Assembly (NCBI GenBank): GCA_946405805.1
Contig: CAMJIL010000011.1
Coordinates: 1 to 56,349, forward strand
Direction of reading: 5' to 3'
DNA: 56,349 nucleotides
Origin: an uncultured Prevotellaceae bacterium
Lineage (GTDB): Bacteria > Bacteroidota > Bacteroidia > Bacteroidales > Bacteroidaceae
Shown here: one piece after another, positions 16,455 through 24,412 of the stretch
Layout: each line of letters starts with the position of its first letter
Numbering within the stretch: the first letter of the stretch is position 1
Made by a program: the position numbers and the translations under genes
The notes under the pieces: generated by a model
What the model saw: only the letters and a program-made list of their open reading frames with translations
Told to the model about the DNA's origin: nothing
Databases searched by the model: none

Positions 16455-19400
16455 GTGAAGAATAAACTAATATTATACGCATTACATTTCTTCTTCCTCT
16501 TTAATATATGCGCGTACGCGCAAGATATAGCTCCAGGTTACTATCGTGTGACAAATATCGGATTGTCATCGTATGGAGGAATTGTCAGGGGCAAGACTGT
16601 TAATGAAGAGTGTTATGCATATGTGGCAAATGGAAGCTATCATATGGCTAAAGGTTCTGGTGCAAAGCAGAACATCCAGTCAATGCAGTTGTGGGCTGGG
16701 CTTGATAAAGCAGTAGTGTCTCCACAGACGGTCGTATATATTACAAAGCAAGGTAATAACTATGATCTGGAAGCACAAGGAAAAACTATGTCTCAGATAG
16801 CTGGTGGTTACAGCATCAAGGTGGAACTTGTTTCGGGCACTACTGATACATATACTCTATCAACAACTGTGAGTGGCATAGCAGCGTCTTTGTGGGTGGA
16901 TAAGACTAAGAGTGGTTGGTATAACATGGAGGGTGATAATGCATATCCAACAAACTACCAGGCAACTACTACCTCACAAGGTGAAGATGCTTATAGAAAG
17001 TGGAAGATTGTGCCAATATCTGCATCTTCAGAAAACTATGTTGCTGTAAATGCTTGTTTACAGGTGAAAGATGAAGAGGATGAAACCAAATTTAAGTATT
17101 ATGCACCTTACTATGCATCCTATCCATTTAAACTGGTGTCTCCTGGGATGAAGGCATATTATGTTAATAGCATTACTGATAAGAAATATAGTCTTCAAGA
17201 AATTACAAGCGAAGTAATTCCTGGTGCAACACCTGTAATTATAGAGTGTCCTTCTAATAATCCTACAGATTGTAAGATAGAGCCCCTTCGTGGTGATTAT
17301 GGAAGCATAAGCGGCAATATGCTGAGGGGCGTATATTTCTGTAACCTCTCAATGTCGCCAAAAGAATATTCTGATTGTCGTACTGAATTTAAGTCAGAGT
17401 CAATGAGAGTATGGGCAGTGAAGGATGGAAAGTTGATACTTACAAATAATCCTGACAAGACGAGAGCTGTGCCACTTGCTTTGTCGGGCTATTCTGGAAT
17501 TTGGCTTCGTGCTAATGAGTCATATCTTGCTGATGTTCCTTCTACCGCTGCTGCAGATTTGGTTTCTGCCGGTAAGGCTACAACTATCAGTTTTGATAGT
17601 GATGGAGGAACAGCGGTAGAGGATATAAGTGGTAGTGAAGGTGAACCTGTTACAGTTCCAACGGCTCCGAAAAAAATCGGCTATAAATTTATTGGTTGGA
17701 ATCCTGCATTACCATCAGTATTCCCAGCAGAGGACATGACTGTAAAGGCTCAGTGGCAAATAAATAAATACACTATTACCTTCGATACAGATGATGGTAC
17801 AACAATTGAGCCTATAATTCAAGATTATGGAACAACTATTAAAGAACCTGAAAAACCAACAAAGACAGGTTATGCTTTTGTAGGTTGGGATCCTGCACTT
17901 CCCACGACTATGCCGGCAGAGAATATGACTGTCAAGGCTATTTGGAATATACAGAAATATACCATTACCTTCGATACCGATGGTGGCACAACAGTAACTC
18001 CTATAAATCAGGACTATGGTTCTACAGTTACCGCTCCTGAAAATCCGACGAAGACGGGTTATACCTTTGTTGGCTGGGATAAGGAAATACCCACGACTAT
18101 GCCAGCAAGTGACATCGTAATCAAAGCTCAATGGAAGATAAACCAATATACCATAAGCTATTTTGTAGATAAACAACTTTATAAGAGTGAAAAGAAAGAT
18201 TATGGTAGTGAAATAATTCCAGAAGCAGCTCCTTCAAAGACTGGATATACTTTCTCTGGCTGGGTTGAGAGTATCCCAGAGAGAATGCCTGCTCTTGATT
18301 TAACGATTAATGGTTCTTTCTCTATAAATAGATACACTATTACCTTTGACACAGATGGTGGTACAGCGATATCTCCCATAACACAGGATTATAATACAGT
18401 GATTTCCAAGCCTGCCGATCCTACTAAAGACGGAAGTGTGTTTGCAGGTTGGGATAAGGAGATTCCAAGCAATATGCCTGCAGAGAATATGACAATTAAA
18501 GCTCTGTGGAATAAACTCTATACCATCACTTTCGATACGGATGGAGGTAGTGAGATAAAATCTATAACTGCTGTAAGCGGTACAGAAATCACAAAACCTT
18601 CAGATCCAACGAAAAAGGGACATTCCTTTGCAGGATGGAAACCATCTATTCCTGCCACAATGCCTGAACAGGATTTGGTATGCAAGGCAGAATGGAATGT
18701 TAATAAGTATAAGGTGACATTTAAACTGCCGAATGGTACAATAATTTCGGAGAAGGAACTGGATTATGGATCAGTAATTGAGGCGCCAATTATTACAGAA
18801 CCATCTTTCAAGGGGTGGACTCCAGTACCAGATTCTACTGTTCCAGATCATGATGTGGTGTATGAAGCTACGTTTGATAAAAATACCATAACATTTGATA
18901 CTGATGGCGGAGAACCTGTTCCAGAAGCAATATTTGAAACTTACGATACAGATATAACAGATCGTACAAAGAATATTAAGGACCCAACCAAGGAAGGCTA
19001 TACCTTCATAAAATGGGACCCGGCAATTCCTTCTAAAATGCCTGCTGAGAATTTAACGATTAAGGCTCTGTGGCAGATAAACCAATACACCATTACCTTC
19101 GATACTGATGGTGGTACACCAGTAAATCCTATAACTCAGGATTATCAAAGTACCATAGCTGCACCTACAATTCTTCCTATAAAGGTTGGCTATACATTCA
19201 TGGGTTGGAATCCTGCTTTGCCCGAGAAGATGCCACTAAATGGTTTCTCTACAAAGGCGTTATGGCAGATAAACCAGTACACCCTTACCTTCGATACTGA
19301 TGGTGGAACTGCAATAGATCCTATAACTCAGAATTATAATACAGCAATCACCAAGCCTTCAGATCCTACAAGGACAGGTTATGACTTTAATGGTTGGAGC

Positions 19401-21266
19401 CAGGAGATTCCAAGTACTATGCCAGCTGAGAATATGACTATCAAGGCTCAATGGCAGATAAAGCAATATACCATTACTTTCGATACTGATGGTGGAACTG
19501 TGATAGATCCTATAACTCAGGATTATCAAACTGCTATTATAGCACCTGATGCTCCAACAAAGACAGGTTATATCTTTATTGGCTGGGATAATATTCCATC
19601 AACGATGCCTGCTAATAATGTGACCGTTAAAGCTCTTTGGCAGATAAATCAATACACAATAACTTTCGATACAGATGGCGGAACTCCAATAAATCCTATA
19701 ACTCAGGATTATGGAACAACTGTCACAGTTTTTGATAATCCAACCAAGACAGGTTATAGTTTTATTGGTTGGGATAAGGAGATTCCAAGCATTATGCCAG
19801 CTGAGAATGTTAGTATAAAAGCATTATGGCAGATAAAGCAATATACCATTACTTTCGATACTGATGGTGGAACTGCGATAGATCCTATAACTCAGGATTA
19901 TCAAACTGCTATTATAGCACCTGATGCTCCAACAAAGACAGGTTATACCTTTATAGGTTGGGATAAGGAGATTCCAAGCAATATGCCTGCTGAGAATATG
20001 ACAATCAAGGCTCAATGGCAGATTAATCAACACACTATCACCTTCGATACTGATGGAGGTACTACGATAGAGCCTATTACCCAGAATTATGGCACAAAGA
20101 TACAACAGGTAAATGCTCCTACAAAAGACGGTTATGATTTTGCTGGTTGGGATCCAAAACTTCCTGAGACAATGCCTGATGAGGATTTGAACCTAAAGGC
20201 TATCTGGGGTCCGAAGGAAGTAGAGAAGAGCTATTCTCTCAATGAGGGATGGACTTGGATATCATTCTATCTGATTAATCCAGATATGAGCAGCTTCGAT
20301 ACAGTATTGTCTTCACTAAAATGGAACTCAACTGACGAAATCAAGGGTGCTGATACATGGGCTATCTACTCTGCTAAGAAGAATAAGTGGGTAGGTACAA
20401 TGGAAGGCTTCAATGACTTGTCTATGTATAAGATTCACTCGTCTTATTCTGGTCAGGAGTTGAAACTGAATGGTAGCTATGTTAACTCAAAGGCTGACCA
20501 AAAGGTAGGTGTAGAAAAGGGTTGGAACTATCTCCCTTATCTCTCTCTTAGCGTTTTGCCAGTAGATGAGGCTTTGCAGAACTATGCAGCTTCTGAAGGA
20601 GATATCCTCAAGTCTCAGACACAGAGTGCTACCTTCATCAATGGGGTATGGAATGTAGCAGGTGGCTTGACTTCTATGGAGCCAGGCAAGGGCTATATGT
20701 TGTATAGAAGTGCTGACAATAAGGTAAGTTTCACTTATCCTATTGCTCTTGAGGAGGAAAAGTCTAATGGGGCTCGTGCTATGAGATTTGAGAGTAAGGC
20801 TCAGCGCTTCTCTTCAAACATGAATGTCTTTGCTACAGTAGAAGGTGTTATGGCTGTTCCTGGTGACTCTATTGTAGCTTATGCTGTTGATGGAGTTCGT
20901 GGTGGAGCAACGATAGATGATGAGGGTAAGGCTTCTCTCACCGTTCTTGGTGACAACAACACTGATATCTATCTTACATTGATGCATAACAATACAATTG
21001 TTGCATCTGCCAAGGCGCCTATCAGCTATGCAAGCGATAACATAGTCGGCTCTTATGCTAATCCTACTACTATTGAATTTGTGGAAGGCTCAGAAGCATG
21101 GAGTGGTGACTATAATATTGTTGCAATATTCACTATGGATGGCAAGAAGTTACCATCAACAGATATTAAAACACTTACAACAGGATTATATATTATAAAG
21201 TATGAAACATTATCAGATAATAATAGCAATATTGGCGGTTGCCGTGTCATTCGTATCGTGCGGTAG
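16455..21266 (+). CDS. Giant InlB-repeat surface protein, probable T9SS cargo
   Basis: A 1603-residue secreted protein with a GTG start and a signal peptide ending in CAYAQ. The N-terminal 370 residues form an unrecognised domain (GYYRVTNIGLSSYGG). Then come 14 Listeria-Bacteroides (InlB B) repeats of about 63 residues each with ITFDTDGGT and GYTFIGWDKEIP..MPAENMTIKA.W. After them a LNEGWTWISFYL module and a C-terminal segment, IFTMDGKKLP...GLYIIKY...RVIRIV, shaped like a type A T9SS sorting signal. It was probably exported by the T9SS that porX (4225-5772) would regulate. Likely an adhesin or stalk; ligand unknown. The last 65 bases also encode the start of the next gene. Confidence 0.88.
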   Translation: MKNKLILYALHFFFLFNICAYAQDIAPGYYRVTNIGLSSYGGIVRGKTVNEECYAYVANGSYHMAKGSGAKQNIQSMQLWAGLDKAVVSPQTVVYITKQGNNYDLEAQGKTMSQIAGGYSIKVELVSGTTDTYTLSTTVSGIAASLWVDKTKSGWYNMEGDNAYPTNYQATTTSQGEDAYRKWKIVPISASSENYVAVNACLQVKDEEDETKFKYYAPYYASYPFKLVSPGMKAYYVNSITDKKYSLQEITSEVIPGATPVIIECPSNNPTDCKIEPLRGDYGSISGNMLRGVYFCNLSMSPKEYSDCRTEFKSESMRVWAVKDGKLILTNNPDKTRAVPLALSGYSGIWLRANESYLADVPSTAAADLVSAGKATTISFDSDGGTAVEDISGSEGEPVTVPTAPKKIGYKFIGWNPALPSVFPAEDMTVKAQWQINKYTITFDTDDGTTIEPIIQDYGTTIKEPEKPTKTGYAFVGWDPALPTTMPAENMTVKAIWNIQKYTITFDTDGGTTVTPINQDYGSTVTAPENPTKTGYTFVGWDKEIPTTMPASDIVIKAQWKINQYTISYFVDKQLYKSEKKDYGSEIIPEAAPSKTGYTFSGWVESIPERMPALDLTINGSFSINRYTITFDTDGGTAISPITQDYNTVISKPADPTKDGSVFAGWDKEIPSNMPAENMTIKALWNKLYTITFDTDGGSEIKSITAVSGTEITKPSDPTKKGHSFAGWKPSIPATMPEQDLVCKAEWNVNKYKVTFKLPNGTIISEKELDYGSVIEAPIITEPSFKGWTPVPDSTVPDHDVVYEATFDKNTITFDTDGGEPVPEAIFETYDTDITDRTKNIKDPTKEGYTFIKWDPAIPSKMPAENLTIKALWQINQYTITFDTDGGTPVNPITQDYQSTIAAPTILPIKVGYTFMGWNPALPEKMPLNGFSTKALWQINQYTLTFDTDGGTAIDPITQNYNTAITKPSDPTRTGYDFNGWSQEIPSTMPAENMTIKAQWQIKQYTITFDTDGGTVIDPITQDYQTAIIAPDAPTKTGYIFIGWDNIPSTMPANNVTVKALWQINQYTITFDTDGGTPINPITQDYGTTVTVFDNPTKTGYSFIGWDKEIPSIMPAENVSIKALWQIKQYTITFDTDGGTAIDPITQDYQTAIIAPDAPTKTGYTFIGWDKEIPSNMPAENMTIKAQWQINQHTITFDTDGGTTIEPITQNYGTKIQQVNAPTKDGYDFAGWDPKLPETMPDEDLNLKAIWGPKEVEKSYSLNEGWTWISFYLINPDMSSFDTVLSSLKWNSTDEIKGADTWAIYSAKKNKWVGTMEGFNDLSMYKIHSSYSGQELKLNGSYVNSKADQKVGVEKGWNYLPYLSLSVLPVDEALQNYAASEGDILKSQTQSATFINGVWNVAGGLTSMEPGKGYMLYRSADNKVSFTYPIALEEEKSNGARAMRFESKAQRFSSNMNVFATVEGVMAVPGDSIVAYAVDGVRGGATIDDEGKASLTVLGDNNTDIYLTLMHNNTIVASAKAPISYASDNIVGSYANPTTIEFVEGSEAWSGDYNIVAIFTMDGKKLPSTDIKTLTTGLYIIKYETLSDNNSNIGGCRVIRIVR
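17580..20208 (+). repeat. Fourteen InlB-type repeat units in the giant protein gene
   Basis: Fourteen units of about 190 bp. Units 4 and 7 are the most diverged in protein. A 121-bp stretch at 19452-19572 recurs at 19827-19947 with one mismatch, 375 bp apart (two repeat units), so duplication or gene conversion continued after the array arose. Confidence 0.9.
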
Positions 21267-21666
21267 TTCTGACGATAACGAGACACCTACTTATGTAGAA
21301 CCTACATATACTCAGCATGAAAAGCCACAATGGAATAATGCTGTTGATGTGGTAAAGCCAAATGAGAAGTATCCAGCTGACTTGACAGCATATATCCAGT
21401 TGCCCGATTCTATGAAGGCGTATGTTTCAAATGCTGACGAGTTGGCAGCCTTCTGTGGTGAAGAACCTCGTGGAGACGGAAGTGTTGTCGATGGTGTCTG
21501 GTGCATCAGAATTTGGGGAAATGTTGGAGACAATATAACCCTGAGATATTATTGTGCAACAAACAAGTATATCTATCATTCAGCAGAAACAATAGTGCTG
21601 AAGGATGAAGAACAGTTAGGCACATATGATGAACCTCGAACGGTATATTTTATCGTAAATAAGTAA
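21202..21666 (+). CDS. Small lipoprotein overlapping the giant protein gene
   Basis: A 154-residue lipoprotein with a textbook signal peptide ending in VSFVSC (Cys20) followed by GSSDDNE, acidic residues like a surface-export signal. The body has DLTAYIQLPDSMKAYVSNADELAAFCGEEPRG and VWCIRIWGNVGDNITLRYYC, with paired cysteines. I do not recognise the family for certain. Its ATG lies 65 bp inside the 3' end of the giant protein gene in another frame, so those bases encode both a sorting-signal-like end and a signal peptide. Last gene of the operon, followed by a strong terminator. Confidence 0.83.
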   Translation: MKHYQIIIAILAVAVSFVSCGSSDDNETPTYVEPTYTQHEKPQWNNAVDVVKPNEKYPADLTAYIQLPDSMKAYVSNADELAAFCGEEPRGDGSVVDGVWCIRIWGNVGDNITLRYYCATNKYIYHSAETIVLKDEEQLGTYDEPRTVYFIVNK

Positions 21667-21674
21667 TAAGAAAG

Positions 21675-21706
21675 GCGGCATCCAGATTTCTGGGTGCCGC
21701 TTTTTT
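21675..21706 (+). terminator. Rho-independent terminator of the surface operon
   Basis: An inverted repeat GCGGCATCCAGA / TCTGGGTGCCGC (one G-T pair) followed by six Ts, starting 8 bp after the stop of the last operon gene. On the minus strand the U-tract is poorer, so it acts mainly on the plus-strand transcript. Confidence 0.93.
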
Positions 21707-21710
21707 ATGG

Positions 21711-21795
21711 TCAAAGGTCCGCTCGGCGTTGCCGAGGTCAAAGGTCAAAAGTCAAAAGTCTAAGGTCAATGTTCAATGTTCAATTCTCAATGGTC
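21711..21795. repeat. Heptamer array with embedded 20-bp hairpin
   Basis: Units TCAAAGG, TCAAAAG, TCTAAGG, TCAATGT and relatives fill the gap between two convergent genes. At 21718-21737 one position is taken by TCCGCTCGGCGTTGCCGAGG, whose CTCGGC/GCCGAG arms form a hairpin. The same 20-mer, with one change, lies in the array at 30093-30253 on the opposite strand. On the minus strand the units contain TGA (ATTGACC, TTTGACT), closing all frames after the neighbouring gene. Confidence 0.85.
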
Positions 21796-21797
21796 AA

Positions 21798-23111
21798 TTA
21801 CCAAAGTCTTTGTGCGATGCGGATGCTTATTTCTGGCATTACTGGTAGAAGTTTTACGAGTTTTACGTATTTGTCAACTGAGTTAGGCATGCTCTTGGCA
21901 TCTTTTACTAAGTTGATAGTATTGTAAACTGGATTGCCTGCAGCATCTTGTCCCAAAGGAACTTTCACGTCTATTGCAGGAGTGCCTCCCCATATTGTTA
22001 TGCCAGCATCGATGCCGAGAGTGGTGCGCCTATCCTTTGTAATTGGAACAGAATATCCAACTCCGATATATGGTTTGAACTTCCACCATCCTCTGCCAGA
22101 AACAGATATCTGATTATTCTCGTCAGGAGCCATTCGTATTGGGTCGCCATCCTTGTGCATCAGCTCACCTTTATGATAGCGAATGCCGCCTTTTACTATA
22201 GGTCGGCCATTCTCATCAGTTTGATATCTTACCTCCCGATAAACAGGATTTCCTTGATTGTCTGTTCCTATCTGCTCATTGTATGGGTTGTCCAATTCAG
22301 CAGAATAGTCATAGTAGATATCTTCTTTCGCTACGATATTGTGTGAATAGTTTCCTATGGCAACGCTAAAGGCGTTCTCGGAATGTAATTTATTCTCTAC
22401 CTCTTTTCCATAAAGGTCATCCCGATTTTTGACTGTTTTGCCATTTTCTCCCCATTCGCGAAGTCTTTTGTTGGTATTCTCAAAAGAGACACCTTCAGGA
22501 ATATTGATTCCCATTCCTTCTGCATCGATGATGCATGTTGTTTTGTCAGACAAGGCTTTCTTGTATAGAGAGTTCAGGGCTCCGATTGCTGTCATGTTTC
22601 TCATGCTGTATGGAGAAACAGCAGCAGTGATGAAATCGGTGTTGCCGTAATAGAATCCTACAGTTACGTGAAAATTCCTGTTCTTCTTTATTGGGAAGAT
22701 ATCGACGAGACATTTGAAGTTGCTCATGCTGGCATCGCCTTCCATCTTGACATTCAGTTCAGGTCTTGTGCCAAGGAGATCCTGCATTTTGTCAGCAATA
22801 TGGTTGAAGCGGCTTCCTTGTATTTCTGCTGGCAGGTCTTCCGCTACTTCGATTCCGAATGAAGGGTCGAAATGAAGATATGGCATCCAGGTGCCACCTA
22901 CTCGAAGTTGTGCCCATTCGCTCATTGGGAAGGCGACGTCGAAGCCTAATCCGCTGGTTCCTATTGTTCCTGCTACATCAATGTGGTTAAACCATTTTCT
23001 GTCGCTAACGCTTTGTGTGGTAAGGAAACGATGGAACTTACCCTCCGCCATCGTTGGGGTGGTGGTAAGCAGCATGCATGATATGAGAGATATGATGTGT
23101 TTCTTTACCAT
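21798..23111 (-). CDS. Outer-membrane beta-barrel protein, paralogue 2
   Basis: A 437-residue protein with signal peptide (ISLISCMLLTTTPTMAEG), alternating beta-strand pattern and a C-terminal ISIRIAQRLW, ending in Trp as outer-membrane barrels do. It shares FNHIDVAGTIGTSGLGFD, the LRVGGTW segment, FPIKKNRNFHVTVGF and the final strands with the upstream gene, so they are tandem paralogues. The start at 23111 is preferred to an earlier one because it opens the signal peptide and overlaps the stop of the upstream gene as ATGGTAA. It has an insert of about 90 residues (near 240-330) that its partner lacks. Substrate unknown. Confidence 0.82.
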   Translation of the reverse strand: MVKKHIISLISCMLLTTTPTMAEGKFHRFLTTQSVSDRKWFNHIDVAGTIGTSGLGFDVAFPMSEWAQLRVGGTWMPYLHFDPSFGIEVAEDLPAEIQGSRFNHIADKMQDLLGTRPELNVKMEGDASMSNFKCLVDIFPIKKNRNFHVTVGFYYGNTDFITAAVSPYSMRNMTAIGALNSLYKKALSDKTTCIIDAEGMGINIPEGVSFENTNKRLREWGENGKTVKNRDDLYGKEVENKLHSENAFSVAIGNYSHNIVAKEDIYYDYSAELDNPYNEQIGTDNQGNPVYREVRYQTDENGRPIVKGGIRYHKGELMHKDGDPIRMAPDENNQISVSGRGWWKFKPYIGVGYSVPITKDRRTTLGIDAGITIWGGTPAIDVKVPLGQDAAGNPVYNTINLVKDAKSMPNSVDKYVKLVKLLPVMPEISIRIAQRLW

Positions 23112-24067
23112 AAGCGTTGTGATATTCTTATCGAAACCTCTGGATAAACAGGATATTTGTCTGCTGAACGCAGGTAGCCAGGAGTGTTCTGTCCTGTTAC
23201 ATTGCTGAGTCCCTCGAAGGCTTTTACTTTGGGTTTTCCGCCCCATATCAGGATACCAGCATCAACACCTATTGTAGTGCGTTTGTCTTTGGTGATAGGT
23301 ATCTCATATCCTGCTCCAATGTAGGGTTTGAAGCGGTTTACTGTGGCATTTACCTCTATTACGTCTTTATCATTGATTGTGGCATTGACAACATGCGTCT
23401 CGCCATTCTCGTCTGTTCTTTCTCCAAGAGGAATGCTTACTTCTCCCATCTCGATGAGTTTGTCGTAGAGTTTTTGCTTGATTTCTTGTGCATCCCCAGA
23501 TTTCATGTCGATGCCAATAAAAGACAAGTCGATGTCCTCATTGTTTAAGGCCTTCTGCCTTATGGTGTTGTATGTCTTTATTGCAGCTATGGTGTTACTG
23601 CTGATTGGGGTGTTGGTGGCTGTAACAAAGTCGCTTGTGCCCCATAAGAAGCCTACTGTAACATGAAAGTTGCGATGATTCTTGATGGGGAAGAAGTCAA
23701 CCATCATCTTGAAATGATTCATGCTTGACTTTCCTTCCATTTCTATGTATTTCTCTGGTTTTACTCCGACAAACGTAGAAACAAAGGCAGAAAACTGCCC
23801 CCAATACTCAGGTTTATCCATATGAACCACATATGTGTCAGAATAATGTCCGCGAGGTCTCCACACTCCACCCACACGCAGGCGACCCCAGTTTTTCAGA
23901 GGGAAAGCGAGGTCGAAGCCCAAACCTGTTGTACCAGCAGTAAAGGCTCCGTCAATATGATTGAAGTAACCATTGTCTGGCTGCTCCAAACTATACCATT
24001 TCTCTGCGCTTACTTTAAGGAGAGATGCAAAGGTGAAAATTATTGTAAGTATGATAAAACGCTTCAT
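23105..24067 (-). CDS. Outer-membrane beta-barrel protein, paralogue 1
   Basis: A 320-residue protein with signal peptide (IILTIIFTFASLLKVSAE) and the same strand blocks as its neighbour: YFNHIDGAFTAGTTGLGFD, LRVGGVWRP, FPIKNHRNFHVTVGF, YIGAGYEIPITKDKRTT, and a C-terminal VSIRISQRLW. The upstream in-frame extension to 24274 is dismissed: it would read through the 21-bp repeat block and a -7-like element and put 69 residues before the signal peptide. Its stop overlaps the start of the second paralogue, so the pair is one transcript. Function unknown; barrel fold inferred from the C-terminal signature. Confidence 0.83.
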   Translation of the reverse strand: MKRFIILTIIFTFASLLKVSAEKWYSLEQPDNGYFNHIDGAFTAGTTGLGFDLAFPLKNWGRLRVGGVWRPRGHYSDTYVVHMDKPEYWGQFSAFVSTFVGVKPEKYIEMEGKSSMNHFKMMVDFFPIKNHRNFHVTVGFLWGTSDFVTATNTPISSNTIAAIKTYNTIRQKALNNEDIDLSFIGIDMKSGDAQEIKQKLYDKLIEMGEVSIPLGERTDENGETHVVNATINDKDVIEVNATVNRFKPYIGAGYEIPITKDKRTTIGVDAGILIWGGKPKVKAFEGLSNVTGQNTPGYLRSADKYPVYPEVSIRISQRLW

Positions 24068-24075
24068 CTGGGGTG

Positions 24076-24083
24076 CAAAGGTA
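24076..24083 (-). promoter_or_regulatory. Possible -7 element for the barrel-protein pair
   Basis: TACCTTTG on the minus strand, 8 bp before the ATG at 24067. No -33 TTTG box stands at the usual distance. If used, the transcript would be nearly leaderless. Confidence 0.4.
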
Positions 24084-24130
24084 CGAAAAAAATATAGAAG
24101 AAAGAAGAAAATAGCATTTTTATTTATTTT

Positions 24131-24283
24131 GTCCTTGACAAAAAATAATTTTCCCCTCGAAGAAAAAATATTTTCCCCTCGAGAGATTTTATGTTCAAGG
24201 CCCTTGAACATATGTTTCAGGCCCTTAGACAGTAGTTCACAGCCCTTGGACAGGTGTTTCAGGCCCTTAAACATAAAATTCCA
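24131..24283. promoter_or_regulatory. Operator-like block of 21-bp repeats with a 23-bp palindrome
   Basis: GCCCTT recurs at 24200, 24221, 24242 and 24263, an exact 21-bp period, with related flanks. One copy is a perfect dyad at 24190-24212 (half-site TATGTTCAAGG around a central C). Further left, TTTTCCCCTCGA occurs at 24149 and 24171, 22 bp apart. The block lies between divergent genes, 64 to 216 bp before the barrel pair and 130 to 280 bp before the GH43 gene. Two helical turns per repeat suits cooperative binding by one regulator. No such regulator is visible nearby. Confidence 0.6.
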
Positions 24284-24347
24284 TTAGGGAGAAATAAAAA
24301 TCCTCCGAGGAGTAAGTAAAACTTAAAAGGTGAAAAATTGCAAATGT

Positions 24348-24379
24348 TTTGCGTATATGATATTTTTTATGTAACTTTG
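24348..24379 (+). promoter_or_regulatory. Promoter of the GH43-rib operon
   Basis: TTTG at 24348-24351 and TAACTTTG at 24372-24379 with a 20-bp spacer, 33 bp before the ATG at 24413. Confidence 0.85.
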
Positions 24380-24412
24380 CGGCTAAAACAAGTTTATGAC
24401 ATCTGTTACAAT

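Noticed and set aside
21711..21795. Heptamer arrays as CRISPR
   Set aside because: Units of 7 bp without spacers, no cas genes, and drift within the array do not fit CRISPR.
24068..24274. In-frame N-terminal extension of the first barrel protein
   Set aside because: It reads the 21-bp operator-like repeats as heptads and precedes a signal peptide and a -7-like box, so it is unlikely to be translated.
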